Shown here one piece after another: positions 48,922 through 61,272 of a stretch of 64,000 bases of DNA. Position numbers and translations under genes: made by a program. Positions within the stretch are counted from its first letter, which is position 1, and each line of letters opens with the position of its first letter. The notes under the pieces were generated by a model, which saw only the letters and a list, made by a program, of their open reading frames with translations, was not told where the DNA came from and did not search any database. The DNA comes from Morchella semilibera (Eukaryota > Ascomycota > Pezizomycetes > Pezizales > Morchellaceae). The stretch lies in contig WBVU01000018.1 of assembly GCA_009192285.1 (NCBI GenBank), forward strand, positions 62,001-126,000. Direction: 5' to 3'.

Positions 48922-49712
48922 GATTGTCAGGGTTCCGCTGTGACTAAGTACGTTCAAGTTTGCAAAAGGCACACTTGCCTCCGGAGGAGAGACTGTCAGA
49001 CATTGCTCGTGAATATAAGAAGCTCCCCTGGTGTTTAAGGATGGCGCTATCGGTACTTCATGACAGCTAGCAGTTCAACAGCGTAAGAATGTGGGAGAAG
49101 GAGAAATTCGAAACCCACACGTACACATACATGTACTTAATATGTTTGCAATTGTACGAGGAGTTAAGCAGCATTATATACCACTCCCAACGATTCTTGA
49201 GATATTTGGGCTGGAATTTTTCAGAAAGGATTCTCGCATGTAACTATTCAATTATATTATTTAGTGTAGAGCATTTTCCGTGGGTTTGATCAAGCCTGCC
49301 TTGACCCACTTGAGGAAAGGTCGGGGGTCCCGGGCCCGGATCTCCCCGTGATCTACCCTGCTTACGGCTAAGAACCTTCTTTTATCGCAGCTGCCAAGCC
49401 CATATTGGAGTTTTGGGACTCTACCCCGGACCGAAGTAATCCGTAACTTTGCCCCTCCAATTGGTTAAAGGAATTGCATTGCATGTAGCGGTGGGTAACC
49501 TCGTACTATTACGTGGTCTTGATGCATCAATTTTGTGGCTTCGTTTTCATAGGACATCACTATACTTACACCTATAGTGTATAGATCTATCCCGAATCAA
49601 CTCTCAGTTCATAGAGTTTTGCAAGTCAGGGGGTTTGTGATGTGTAGGTGTAGGTAAGAGTAGAGTTCTCTGAAAAATTGTTTCTTGCCCCGCATTTTTA
49701 TCAACCCAGTCC

Positions 49713-49786
49713 AGCACATACACACACACATACACACACACACACACACACATACATACACACACACACATATACACACACATACA
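49713..49786. repeat. CA microsatellite
   Basis: The tract is a (CA)n run interrupted by occasional T, and it generates a spurious Val/Cys-rich open frame on the minus strand. Confidence 0.95.
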
Positions 49787-52049
49787 GATCATGCATATCA
49801 CGCCTGCTCGCATAATATGGAGCAGTAAAATGCTAGAGTAATATGGGTAAAAAGTTGGAGTACCTACTCTATGTACCTCAATTGATCAACTAAAAGTTGG
49901 AACAGCCAGTCTAGCGCATATGCATGCTGGATTGTTTTTTTTTTTTCACGAGGCAAGAGGCTTATATTAGATTAAGGCCACTGTAAGGAGGGTAGCGCAT
50001 CTATATACTTGCTAATGATGTTCAAAGCACACCCTTCATGGGTTTGCGCGCGTATTATATTAGGCCACGACCAATTGCGTAATTTGGATTATCAGATAAG
50101 CCTGGAGGTCATCAACTACATGGGGTACGTGCGACTGGCAAGCCTTGAGGTCAATGTAGTATCATGACTAAGTAGTATCGGCGGTGAGGTCATTATAAGG
50201 AGGTTTGGATTGCCATTGATATGGGGGCGAAAGGTCACTGTGCTAGCTACATTTATATGATTGTCCCGCCTGAGATCAACAATCAAAATGGAGCCTAAAT
50301 TTTTCTTTAAGCCTCAATTCTTTACGGTAATATATTGTGGTCTGGTACTACTCTACCACGGGGGGTTTAGCTTGCCGATTTGACTTCAGCTTATGGTGCT
50401 TGTTGTAATCTTTGTAATAGCATGTCACAGATATACCGAAATGTGATCTCTGCAAGGCCTTGTAGAGAAGGCTGTCCTTAAAGAGCTCTTGTATCTATGC
50501 CAAGTTAGTTAATTTCAAATTAGTAGGGAAAGAGGGGAAATAGAGTGGAAAAAGAAAAGAAACCATATGTAAAAGGTCGCGTCCGAGTGGCCCGAGAAAG
50601 TCGACATCGTGATATCAACTTGCAGCTAAGACAGCTAAGACAGCTAAGCGACATGATGGCCAACTGAGAGCCGAGCCGGACTCGATATGGCTAGCCCTGC
50701 AGATCAAAATACATGGATTTGAATCTTGGACCGGAACAACCAACAACAACTTGTCTAGCCCAGGGTCCCCCCATGAGTTAGGATAAAAGGAACTCGATGG
50801 CTGGATACCTACCATGGACCACGATTCGCGATCATGGAAAGTCACTAGTGAAATCCTTGCCACACCGATTGGCGAGACTCTCAGCGAGGGAGGGAAGGTG
50901 AGCAATGCGTGCAACAGTGCCTAGAGTAGGTCAAATCCTTTCTGGACGGGGTTATGATTGGTTGAAGAATGTAATCAGAGGGGAAAGGTGGGGTGGACCT
51001 CTTAGAGGTACTTTACTTAGACGTATACGTGGATTAAAGTCATCGGCAAATTGAACTCCTAATTGACTGACTCGCAGTATACGTACCCCATGAGCCAGAG
51101 TTCCCTCCGTTTGGGGATAATAGATTAATATGGTCTTCAATCGAATTTGAGTGCAATTCAAATTCGAAGGACAGATAACTACATTCCTAGTATACAAAAC
51201 TACCTCATAACTACATACTCTGCCCCTGGCCTGGTCTTATTCGTGCCTGCTTTCTTCATATTTCGAAAGTTCGTACAACCCAACTTATCTTCTTTCATCA
51301 TCATATCCGCTCGGTGCTAATCACCCACAGGGTTAATTGCACGGTATTGTTGATCTTTACCAATCCCAGATTTTTGCGCCCACCTACCGCGGGGCACCAT
51401 TTTTCAGCTGAGATCGTATCCCGAAAAAAAAAAAAATCTCCCCACCCCCTCCTGCACCAGATTTAAACATGAACTGGGTAGGCAAAGCGAGAGAAAAATA
51501 AAGCAATTTACCTTGGTTTGGTAAGAATCCCGGGTCCATGTAGATATTGTTGTTCTGGCCTGCAGTAACGCAAATCTGTGACTATGCCAACCCATATCGT
51601 AATGCCTGATAACTCTTCCAGCTGACTAGACCTAAATTTACCTCCCTTGGTGAACATCTATTGGGCATTTCTATACTCTACTCGTCATTCGCCGACCATT
51701 GCCCAACAACGTTCACATGATACCGGCAGGATACAGACACCCTGGAGTGTATCGTCTTCGCCCTACATTTGCCAGAGTGCTAATTGTTACGATATCCGGC
51801 TAGGGAGAGCATTCAATTGGGTTGTCTTTGTTTCTGATATGAGGGGCCGAGTGCAGGATAGGGTTTCGTGACAGTGTATATATATTAGGCCCTATGTCTC
51901 CAACATCATATGTTATATCACTTGTACGCCTTCCACGGTTAACAAGGAGGCTGGACTTATTCTTTTATAAAATCTCTCGGTGCGCTGTTCCAATCTTCTG
52001 GATAGCTTTAGCACAAATACCCAACCTACCAATAGCAGCCTAACCTGCA

Positions 52050-55000
52050 ATGGCTTCGAACGGCGTCAGCACATCCTCAGCGGGGATCAAACCTCCTCCA
52101 CCACTTGCGAAGCAGACGAGAAAAGACGTCGATAGCAGTTTCGACAAGTTTTCTGCATTGATCAATGCTTCGAACCGCCCTTTGCCCAACCGCTACGGAA
52201 ACGGCACAGACAAGGTTGAAGATGCAAAGCAGACAGGTATCTGGACAGACATCCAAACATTAAGGAAAGGTGGATTCCTTCTAGAGTCTGTTGCTACATT
52301 ATGGCAGCTTGTACAACAAAAGAGACATGGAGGGCCAGTTGACGATAAGACTATGATCGTAAGTTACCCTTACTCCCAGATGCATCTGTTCTATTGTACG
52401 AATGTACATTAGTGTGATATTGTATACCAGGCAACTTCTCGGAAAATGTCAGCTAACAGGTTCTCTGTATTTTTAGATGGAACGAGTTATCCAACTCACT
52501 TCAAGATTGCCGCCTTCCAGCAAAGTCCGAGTTTCCTTAACAACCCATCAAGTTGATCAATTGTGGGATTCGCTCCAGCATCCTCCTCTATCATACCTTG
52601 GATCACAGTTTCAGTATCGTCAGGCTGATGGCAGCTACAACAATGTTATGTACCCACGACTTGGGGCGTCCGGGTCGCCATACGCGAGATCTGTTAAGCC
52701 GATGACGAAGATGCCTGCTGCTCCGCCAGATCCTTACTTGGTATTCGACAGTATCTTCAGCAGAGGAAAGAATGATGAGCACTACCGCGAACATGACAAC
52801 AATGTCAGTAGTATGCTATTTTACACCGCCAGTATTATCATTCACGGCAAGTGCCCGTTCTACAAAAGAATTGAATGAGAAATATTAATTTTGAGTAGAT
52901 TTGTTCCGAACCAACCGCGCTGACCCCAATCTTTCCGACGCATCATCGTACTTGGATCTCGCCCCACTTTACGGAAATAATGAGGAAGACCTAAATAAGA
53001 TGCGCACCTTCGCTGACGGAAAGATCAAGCCGGACTCGTTCTCCGAGAAAAGATTGTTGGCGTTCCCGCCAGGAGTGTCAGTTATGCTCGTCATGTTTGG
53101 GCGTTTCCATAACTATGTTGCCGAGCAGTAAGTTCCTTGATAAGAACCCAAGGCGTGGATTGATATTAATCTTTGCTGCCGAACAGATTGAAAGCCATCA
53201 ACGAAGGCGGGAAATTTGACTTAAAGTATCCCCGACGGCCAGTCCCAGATAAGACCCGAGAACAAATTCATGCAGAGGCTCTAGCAAACCAAGACTACGA
53301 ATTGTTTCAGACAGCTCGTTTAGTTACCTGTGGTCTCTACATCAACTTTATTCTCAATGACTACCTCCGGACAATTGTCAACCTCAACCGTGTTGACACC
53401 ACATGGACGCTTGACCCCCGTTTTGATCCTGAAAAGATCTACAACCCTGATGGTACACCTGCTGGCGTTGGAAACATGGTTTCTGTTGAGTTCAACTTGG
53501 TGTACCGCTGGCATTCATGCATCTCAAAGAGAGATGATGCCTGGACCAAGGAATTCTACAAGGACTTGTTCGACGGGAAGGATCCCGATGATGTCAATAT
53601 GAGGGAGTTCTTAGAGGGTGTAGGTAAATGGGAAGCAAAGATTCCAAGTGACCCAGTCAAGAGAACCTTTGGTGGTTTGGCAAGACAGGGGGACGGGAGT
53701 TTCAAGGATGACGACTTGGTCAGAATTCTTACAGAGAGTATCGAGGATGTTGCTGGTAAGTTGGTCTTAATCATTGTCTTCAATGGTGTTGTATTAATAA
53801 ATACCCATCTAAATAGGTGCTTTCGGTGCTCGCAATGTTCCGCATATTCTGCGTTTAGTAGAGGTTCTCGGTATCGAGCAGTGCCGAAACTGGAGAATTG
53901 CATCTCTCAACGAGTTCCGTGAATTCTTTGCCCTCAAGCCCCACAAGACTTTTGAGGACATCAACCCTGACCCCAGGATCGCGGATACGCTTCGCCAACT
54001 CTACGACCACCCTGATTATGTCGAATTATACCCTGGTCTTGTTGCTGAGGCTGATAAGAAGCCTATGGTCCCTGGTGTCGGTATTGGTCCAACCTACACA
54101 ATCTCAAGAGCCATCTTGTCAGATGCTGTAACACTAGTCCGAGCAGACCGCTTCTACACTGTTGACTATACGGCTGGTGCATTGACCAACTGGGGTATCG
54201 CAGAGGCTTCTTCCGATGTGAATGTCCTTCATGGTTGTGTCGGGTACAAATTAATTCTGAGGGCCTTCCCGAACCACTTCAAGAGCAACTCAGTCTATGC
54301 AATGTACCCTCTCACCATCCCAGAAGAGAACAGAAGAATTCTTACTGCACTGAATAAGGTCGATCAATTCGACTTCAGTAGACCAGTCTTTACCCCTGTT
54401 CGTATCCCAATCTCATCGTACGCTGCCACTAAGCAGATTCTCAATGATTCGACAAATTTCAAGGTTACTTGGGGTGAAGGGTTTGATTTTATCATGAAGG
54501 CAGATTTCATGCTCAGCGGTGATACAGCCTCCAACGCCCAACAGAAGCAATTTGTGAGGGAACGATTCTATTTGCAAGATGTAGATTGGAAGGCGCAGAT
54601 CAAGCAGTTCTATACCGAAAGCACCAGAGCGCTACTCAAAAACAAATCTTATCACATCGGTGGTAAATACATGGTCGACGCTATCCGTGACATCGGCAAC
54701 ATGGTGGTAACGCGTTTCGCAGCAACCATTTTCAACCTCCCGATGAAATCTGAGGATCACCCTAAGGGTATTTACACAGAGCAGGAGCTATATATGATTC
54801 TTTGCGTCATGTTCATTGTCATCTTTTTTGATGTTGACCCTGCAAAGTCATTCCCTCTCCGTCAAGCAGGGTACGGAGTAGTTCGCCAGTACGGAAGCTT
54901 GGTAGAACTACAGGTTAAGAGCATCAAGAACTGGGGATGGCTTCAGGGCCTCTGGGATCCTACAAATGTTCGTGGCAGAAACAAGAGCGCCCTTTCTTCG

Positions 55001-55719
55001 TATGGGCACCACATGATTAAAAGGTTCGTTCTTTCCTAATTTTGATGGTTAGACATAGCTAATAATAAATGCATAGACTCCTGGATGGTGGAAAGTCCGC
55101 ATACGATGTTACCTGGTCTTACATTGTCCCCACTGCTGGTGCCTCAGCACCCAACCAAGGCCAAATCTTTGCACAAGTTCTCGACTTTTACCTTGAAGAA
55201 AAGAACGCCCACCATCTTGCTGAAATTCAAAGATTAGCCGCTCTCGACACCGATGAGGCCTGGGAGACCGTCAAAAAATACGCCCTGGAAGGAGGACGTC
55301 TCGCTGGTACCTTCGGACTCTACAGGAGGTGTGCCAGTAATGTCACCATCAACGATTATGACAGGATCCTCCATTTGAACGACGGTGACCTTGTATTTGT
55401 GAACTTTATCACGGCTTCTCGTGATAAGGAAGTCTTCCCAGACCCTGAGGTTGTTAAAATTGACCGTCCAGAATCACTCTACATGCAGTATGGTGTTGGT
55501 CCGCACGAGTGCCTTGGAAAGGCGGCAAACATCATTGGATTGACTACTATGTTGATGGAGTTCGGTAAGTTGAAGGGACTGAGGCGTGCAGCGGGTAAGC
55601 CGGGTATCTTGAAGGCCATTCCCAAGCCTGGTGGCTTCAAGGTCTACATGAAGGAAGACTGGAGTGGTTTCTGGCCCTTCCCCACTTCCATGAAGATCGA
55701 ATTTGATGAGCTCAGCTAG
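52050..55719 (+). CDS. Psi-factor-producing fatty acid oxygenase (dioxygenase plus P450)
   Basis: Linoleate diol synthase/Ppo-type bifunctional haem enzyme: an N-terminal animal-peroxidase-like dioxygenase makes a hydroperoxide and a C-terminal P450-like domain rearranges it to a dihydroxy fatty acid, an oxylipin controlling sporulation. Exons 52050-52358, 52477-52846, 52899-53127, 53187-53755, 53817-55023 and 55077-55719 give 1005 aa. Dioxygenase signatures: distal His in SIIIHDLF, TSSYLDLAPLYG-type stretch (ASSYLDLAPLYGN), and FNLVYRWHSCIS with catalytic Tyr and proximal His. P450 signatures: PNQGQIFAQVLDFYL (the N-x-x-Q motif used for hydroperoxide isomerisation) and GVGPHECLGK with the haem thiolate Cys. 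Both halves look intact, so a PpoA-like role fits better than PpoC, whose P450 half is degenerate. Intron 2 uses a GC donor. Confidence 0.93.
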
Positions 55720-56777
55720 ATGGATCTTCTTTCCATCTTAATTTCTTTTGTAATCCTGGGGGTTTTCTTCTCGCAATGGGGTTTTCTATGTTTGTTTTAT
55801 CTTATACCTACTTAGTATGATGATATATGATGGGATGGGATGGGATGGGGTTAGTTATGGGTCAATGTACTATTTTGAAGTTTAATTACGACTGGAAACG
55901 GTCCGAGACTCATGGTATTCAAGTGCTCAAAGCAGTAGACCCCTACCAACCTAAACGCCATCGGATGAAAGCCTACACATGTATAAAGTGTATATATATA
56001 CTTGGGGTGAAATTAATTATTTCCCCAATTATGCTGGCAACCATGCTATCGCGAGAGTCAATATGTAAAGTACCTAATTTCACCGCAAGTACTATATTCT
56101 ACGAGCTCTCTACAATAGTGTAGCATGTACCCTATCATGATCACATGTACTAATATGTAAGAACCCTCCTTGTTTATCGGACGGTGGGTATTATATTTAA
56201 TACGTGAGTCACCACCACCCGCTCGATGAGGCGCGGGCGCAGAACCTCTAGAAATTCCCGATGCCAACGAAACAAGATATATTGAATGATCAGGATGCAA
56301 AGCATTGGTTTTTTTTTTTTTTTTTTTTTTTGGGGGGGGGGGTGATGGGATATATTCCCGGCCAGGAGCCAGTTGCAATGGTAAAAATATAGAATAAATA
56401 CATGTGTCCGGGGTACACGTACATAGTCCGACCCCAAGTTGAAACTCAATGCTCAAGTCAAGTGTAGGGAAAGGAAAAAAAAATACACCTCTGTATTCAG
56501 ATGATAGAAGGGCAACAAGAAAAAACAATGTATCCCAGCCGTAACAAATAAAAAAGAAAAAAAGAAAGAGAATAAAAAAATCAAAAGAACCCCAATCCTG
56601 ATCCTGAATAGCCCCCCATCCACTATACAAAAGAAACAATGAAAATAACATAAAACAAACATAAAATCAAGGTCCACATACATAGTTAGTCCAGTCCCGG
56701 TTTTATTTTAAATTACCCTCTATACGCAACGAAAAAGACGGAAAAAGAAAAAAGGAAAAGGAAATAAGGCGGTCAGC
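55720..56777. other. Convergent 3' flanks of ppo and palH
   Basis: The genes ppo (plus) and palH (minus) converge here. A GGGAT iteration lies near 55830-55850. A T22 run followed by a G10 run lies at 56310-56341, and A-rich tracts lie toward 56760. No gene is supported. Confidence 0.6.
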
Positions 56778-58745
56778 CTATCTATCGCCCCAATCTCGAA
56801 CTACCGTTTCATTACCCCTACTACTAGGTGGTAACTCAACTCTGCTAGCCCGCTCCACGATCTCGGCCTCTGCCATTGCTCGTGCCCTCTCAACCGCTCC
56901 CCAAGAGCCTTGGGCCCCACGAGGAGGTGCAGGAATGATTGTTACAGGGAGTGGCGCTGCGGAGGTTGCAGACATTGACACTGGTGTTGATGTCTCCCGT
57001 CGCCGTTTCCACCATGGCCAGAGCGTTTCTGAAGACTGAGACGGCGCCGGCGCTGGAGGGGGCGGGGGGTGAAGGTTACTCTGAGCGGTCGTTGTGCCAG
57101 ATGTGGTAGGAGGGCTAGGACTGCGGTTCTCGTCCCAATTTTCTTCTCTGTCTTCAACCACCAAAGTGGGAATCTCTTCTGCTAGCGTAGTAGTCTCCGG
57201 TCTTCTTTGTGGTAGTGGTAGTGGTGGCGGTGAAGGGGCGTCGGCCGCAGAAATTGTAGTAACTTCTTCTGAGATTGCGGGGGTGTCGCGCCGCCCGCTG
57301 ACAGTGCTAGCACTTCTGACGGTGCCCGGAGTTCCACGACCGCGGCCGATACCACCTCCTACCCCGCTAACACTTCCTCCAGTGCCACCTCCACCGCTGC
57401 TGCTGGGCGTTCCGAAGCGTCCAATGAATGTATCTGCTGTGTCTACCCGCCTCACATTAACCGCATAAGACGTACTAGCGCTGGTGACAGTAGTAGCCCT
57501 ACTCAATGGAATACCATTGGCGCCGCCTCCACTACCGCCAGGCTCATCATCCCCGCTTCTGCGTCTATTTATTCGTCTCCTCGTTGAACTGGTAAATCCG
57601 TCATCTTCATCTTCATCTTCATCGAAGACTTCACGTCCCAGAACCCCGCCTTTACACTCCTCGCGCTCAAGGCCTTCAATACGATCAACCCATTCCCAGA
57701 CCACGGCGGACGCAGACGCCGCCCCAACCCAACGGATGTAGTCGCCCCAACCAGCGAGATCTTTTTGTGCAATGTCGAGCACGAAAAACACAATCGGGGT
57801 GAGAACACTTGCAATACTTAGTATTGCCACGAGGACAATGCTACGGCCGCCGTACTGCTTCGAGCCGGGTGGCGAGGGTTTGAAGAATGAGTGTGGGTAG
57901 AGGTATGAGTATTTACGTTTCGCAAAGGAATAATACATTACGCATGAGGCGTACAAAAGGGATAGCGCAATCTGAAATAGGTACGACAATGCCGGTATTG
58001 CGTCCAGGAAGCTGTCGGGATTTGTTGCAAGGGGAGAAACAAAGGTCTGCAAAATACTGAAAATCGTATCGAGGAGAATGAGACAGAAGCCCGCCCATTT
58101 GATTATCACCTTTTCACGTTCCCGGGGGAAAAGGCGGATTAGTGTTTGGACCTGAGCGAGCCATAAGAAGAGGTCTGAGATGATTCGGCCGACTCTGATA
58201 ACGGTCCCGCCAACGACGCGGCGACGAACCTCACGCGCTTCATTGGTGAGGGAGTAGAGGGATGAGCCGACGAGTTTGTATTCCTCTTCAAGGACTGTTG
58301 TTGTTTCTGCAAAGGCAATGGTAAGACATACTACTACGGTAAGGGTGGCTACTTTTTGGAGCCATGGTCGTGAGTTAGGTGGGTTAGGCAGGAACAAGAG
58401 GAATAAGAGGACATATGCTAGTGTTGTAGTGGCAGATATTGAATATGCCATTGGAATTGTGCTGGCATAGAAAGGGTCTCTCAGGTCACTCGCGGCGAGA
58501 TCTTCTGAACTGGCACCGCCATCAAGATCGGGCATGGCAGACGCTGTGCCGGTGGAAGTTGGCGCATTAGTCCAGCATTCAGGGGTGGCAATGGCGCTAT
58601 CTGATAGTGTGAGAGTAGACTCGGGAGACAGACTAATTGTGTAGCCTGGGTATAGAGTGAATGGCGAGCATGATTCGGGGACGGTGAATGATGTAGTTGT
58701 AGGACGAATCGTTGAAGTTGGAGCCCTCCAATTTTGACGTGGCAT
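56778..58745 (-). CDS. palH: Ambient-pH sensor PalH
   Basis: Plasma-membrane receptor of the Pal/Rim alkaline-pH pathway (Rim21 in yeast), acting with PalF and ESCRT to activate PacC. The single exon encodes 655 aa from the first ATG at 58745. An extracellular N-terminus with Cys residues (ESCSPFTLYPGY, ATPECWTN) precedes seven hydrophobic helices at about residues 98-118, 125-145, 185-205, 207-232, 247-272, 297-320 and 327-345. The diagnostic motif DYIRWVGAASASAVVWEWV followed by RIEGLEREE closes the seventh helix. The last 300 residues are a low-complexity acidic then Ser/Pro/Gly-rich cytosolic tail (DEDEDEDDG, PSPPPLPLPQ), the region that binds arrestin-like PalF in Aspergillus. Intronless, which is less usual. 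Confidence 0.92.
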   Translation of the reverse strand: MPRQNWRAPTSTIRPTTTSFTVPESCSPFTLYPGYTISLSPESTLTLSDSAIATPECWTNAPTSTGTASAMPDLDGGASSEDLAASDLRDPFYASTIPMAYSISATTTLAYVLLFLLFLPNPPNSRPWLQKVATLTVVVCLTIAFAETTTVLEEEYKLVGSSLYSLTNEAREVRRRVVGGTVIRVGRIISDLFLWLAQVQTLIRLFPREREKVIIKWAGFCLILLDTIFSILQTFVSPLATNPDSFLDAIPALSYLFQIALSLLYASCVMYYSFAKRKYSYLYPHSFFKPSPPGSKQYGGRSIVLVAILSIASVLTPIVFFVLDIAQKDLAGWGDYIRWVGAASASAVVWEWVDRIEGLEREECKGGVLGREVFDEDEDEDDGFTSSTRRRINRRRSGDDEPGGSGGGANGIPLSRATTVTSASTSYAVNVRRVDTADTFIGRFGTPSSSGGGGTGGSVSGVGGGIGRGRGTPGTVRSASTVSGRRDTPAISEEVTTISAADAPSPPPLPLPQRRPETTTLAEEIPTLVVEDREENWDENRSPSPPTTSGTTTAQSNLHPPPPPAPAPSQSSETLWPWWKRRRETSTPVSMSATSAAPLPVTIIPAPPRGAQGSWGAVERARAMAEAEIVERASRVELPPSSRGNETVVRDWGDR

Positions 58746-60489
58746 TATAGCTATTGGCACGAGTGAGGGTTTGTGATGTCGTCGACAAGGGAGGGTGCAG
58801 GAACGGGAGCGTACCGTGTTGCAACGGGACGCATCGGGGAGTGGAGACGGTTGTGGGGTAGATTACCGAGTCCACCACAGAGCTTCTCCGGCAGACGGCG
58901 AGTCTCAGACGAGGTGAACTTGGGATGTCAAAAATTCGAAAAAAAATCCTCAACTGGGGTGACAGGGGAGCTGAGAAATTTATGTCCACGTTCGTCGACG
59001 GCGACAGGATCGAGGGGGGGTAATATAAAGCTACACGCGATTCCGGAATGGACGATCCGAGTTTTGAAGGGGGTGATCGGACTCCTTTTTTTTTTTTTTT
59101 TTTTTTTTCCTCTTTCCCCTCTCTTCTTTTTTCTGATCCACGATATAGGAATGTTGGCGCCTTGTAACTCTTTGTGGGAAATAAATACCACTCCCGCGTG
59201 GTTCCGTCCCTTATTCCCTTTATTCTTCTTCCTTCAAGACGCCCACCTCCTGGCCGTCCAACGGAGGGGAGGGGGGGGGGAGGATTGTAACAGGAACACT
59301 CCTGCTGTTTATCTGACAAGGGGGCCGCGTGGTTTGGGTGATCAACGGCTATCTTGCAGGCCTCTGTCTCTCGGACATTCACTCTGACACTGGGGGGCGG
59401 AGAGGTTTCTTCTTCTATGGCGTATATGTGTGTGTGTGTGGGGGGGGGGGGGGTCGGTGGTTTTTTCGACTGTCAGTAGCTACCTACAAGCAGGAAGGGG
59501 GGTCGATGGGCCCAAGGTCTTGGTGAAAAGGCTTGATTCTATGATGGAGGGTGAGGATAACTCTCTATTGGCTGTGTCCGAGCAGGGGTAACGAACCTCG
59601 GAAGCAGCCGAGCCGGATGAGGCAATATGAGTACTCAGTCAATGACTTACAATAGCTGTGACATCTACTTGTTATGATGGTAACAAAAAGAGTTGACCAA
59701 TTGAGTCGGGCTCTGATTTACTCAACGATCCTTGGGGTCCTACAATTTCGTAATTCTGGGGTCTGAATATCTCAATAGAGCAGTAGTACCTACATAATAC
59801 GTATATTCGTACTGCTTTGTGCTTTTACGTACTTATGTACATGTACATGTACATGTATGTACCCTACATGTATGTACTTGTATATAAAGTTAAAGTACTG
59901 TGCTTACATTTAGGTACATGTGTGATGAGCGCGCATATACAGACTCTACGGGTAGATCATCACCTACGAGGTATTGAATAATGTTGAACAAGGAGGAACG
60001 TTACATAACAGAGAAGGTTATCTTCATGCAAGCTGCCATCCAGATATATGTCTGTCTTTACCGGCTGGAATGGCCATAGTATAATACAGTAATTCTGAGA
60101 AAGTTCCGGATACAGGGAATTTCTGCGTTGTAGTTCATGTACTTGATGTTCGGCGAGGCCAACTGGCAGGCCTGCGGCACGGCGGCCATGTATGCCCGCC
60201 GTACTTATATATAAGCCCTTACGGCTCTATGAATGAAAAGAAGTCTGACGCTTTGTATTTATCCTATGTGAAATCACACAGCAATTGGTAGCAACACCCC
60301 GTTACGATCGGTGGAACTAACCTAACTAACCTCCCTCACTTCGTTTGGGGGGTCCCCCTTCACCATAATAAAATAGAATTGCAACTCCGCTGTAAGTCAG
60401 TTAATAGTTAATTACCTTTCCGAAGTGCCGAAGAAGAAAAAAATCTTTCCTCCACCCTTTGTCTGCTCATACCTACCACAAAACCGGTA
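58746..60489. other. Intergenic upstream of palH
   Basis: The stretch contains a T24 run at about 59084-59107 and a GT/G run at 59427-59452. Overlapping copies of TACATGTA lie at about 59839-59856, with one more near 59873. Open frames on both strands across 58633-59387 overlap the palH start and have no features of their own. Confidence 0.55.
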
Positions 60490-60975
60490 CTACAGCTTAG
60501 ATTTCTCGATCACTTCCCAGTCTGTACCAAAGTAGAGCTTCACTTTGTCACTTGGACAGTTGTACCACGGGGAAACATTATACTCGCTAGTAAAGTCGGC
60601 ACCAGGATGATACCCAGCGATTATAGCGGTCGTCAGCCTATCTTCCACGATACCAAAAAGGTCACTCATCTAGGGTAATTTAGTAGTCACATCTTTTTCG
60701 CGGGTATAAGCACTTATTCACCTGTGCCGAAAGGTAGGTCAATGGGGAACCACTATCCAGGACGAAAAAGACCCAATGAGCCCTGCCCTTATGACCAACA
60801 ATTGCTGGAAATATTGTCCGGAGCTTCCGACAGTATATGACTTTAAGGGCTTCATTGGTATTAGCCTTAGCCGTCTTCATAAGGTACTGTATGCCTATTA
60901 TTTGCGAAACCTCAGTATGCAATTCTTCATGATTGACGTCTGTGATCAAGACATCAAAATCTTTCGCATATCAAT
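60490..60975 (-). CDS. Fragmentary protein with aspartic-protease-like DSGS motif
   Basis: Two exons on the minus strand, about 60975-60722 and 60669-60490, are joined by a 52-bp intron with a GTGAAT donor and a CTACTAAAT branch site. The first carries HWVFFVLDSGSPLTYLSAQ, whose D-S-G followed by hydrophobic residues resembles a retropepsin-type active site. The second ends GTDWEVIEKSKL. A further open stretch lies upstream to about 61272 but has no clear start. Similar small DTG/DSG proteins occur as host genes in some fungi; a link to an old retroelement cannot be excluded. No reverse transcriptase, integrase or terminal repeats are visible nearby. It may be incomplete. Confidence 0.4.
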
Positions 60976-61272
60976 GTATTCACCACATCCTTTAGTCTCT
61001 TGCTGGCGCTTGCGAGTGAAATAGGCCTGCGGACCGACCTGCGAGGGAGAGAATCGTCGAGCGATCATATCGTAACTCGGGGGCCCGGTGTGCGGGGCTT
61101 CTAGAGAGAAGATTGGGTCTGCGAACAGCCTTGACTGCTTGCTGGTTGGGGATCCTGGCTGAACATGATTAGCGCTACGATTGTTGCTTTCTTGCTTGCT
61201 CGATGAAACCGTCGAGCACTCTCCAGTAGAGTCGTGGTGTTGCTTACTGCTCGAGAATCCTCTTAGACTTTA

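Larger units (their letters stand above)
45987..52049. other. 6-kb spacer between alkaline phosphatase and ppo
   Basis: The spacer contains a Tc1/mariner relic (46700-46980), a foldback hairpin (48822-48921), a CA microsatellite (49713-49786), a triplicated AGCTAAGAC unit (about 50624-50648) and TACATGTA palindromes near 46140, 46213, 46438, 47408, 48815 and 49128. No intact gene is supported; open frames such as 47163-47519 lack family features. Confidence 0.5.

Noticed and set aside
49604-49813. Val/Cys/Met-rich minus-strand open frame
   Set aside because: Pure product of the CA microsatellite.
50571-50725. Possible tRNA-derived SINE (TCCGAGTGG A-box-like and TTTGAATC B-box-like strings)
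   Set aside because: The boxes are about 125 bp apart, too far for a tRNA head, and no tail or target duplication is visible.
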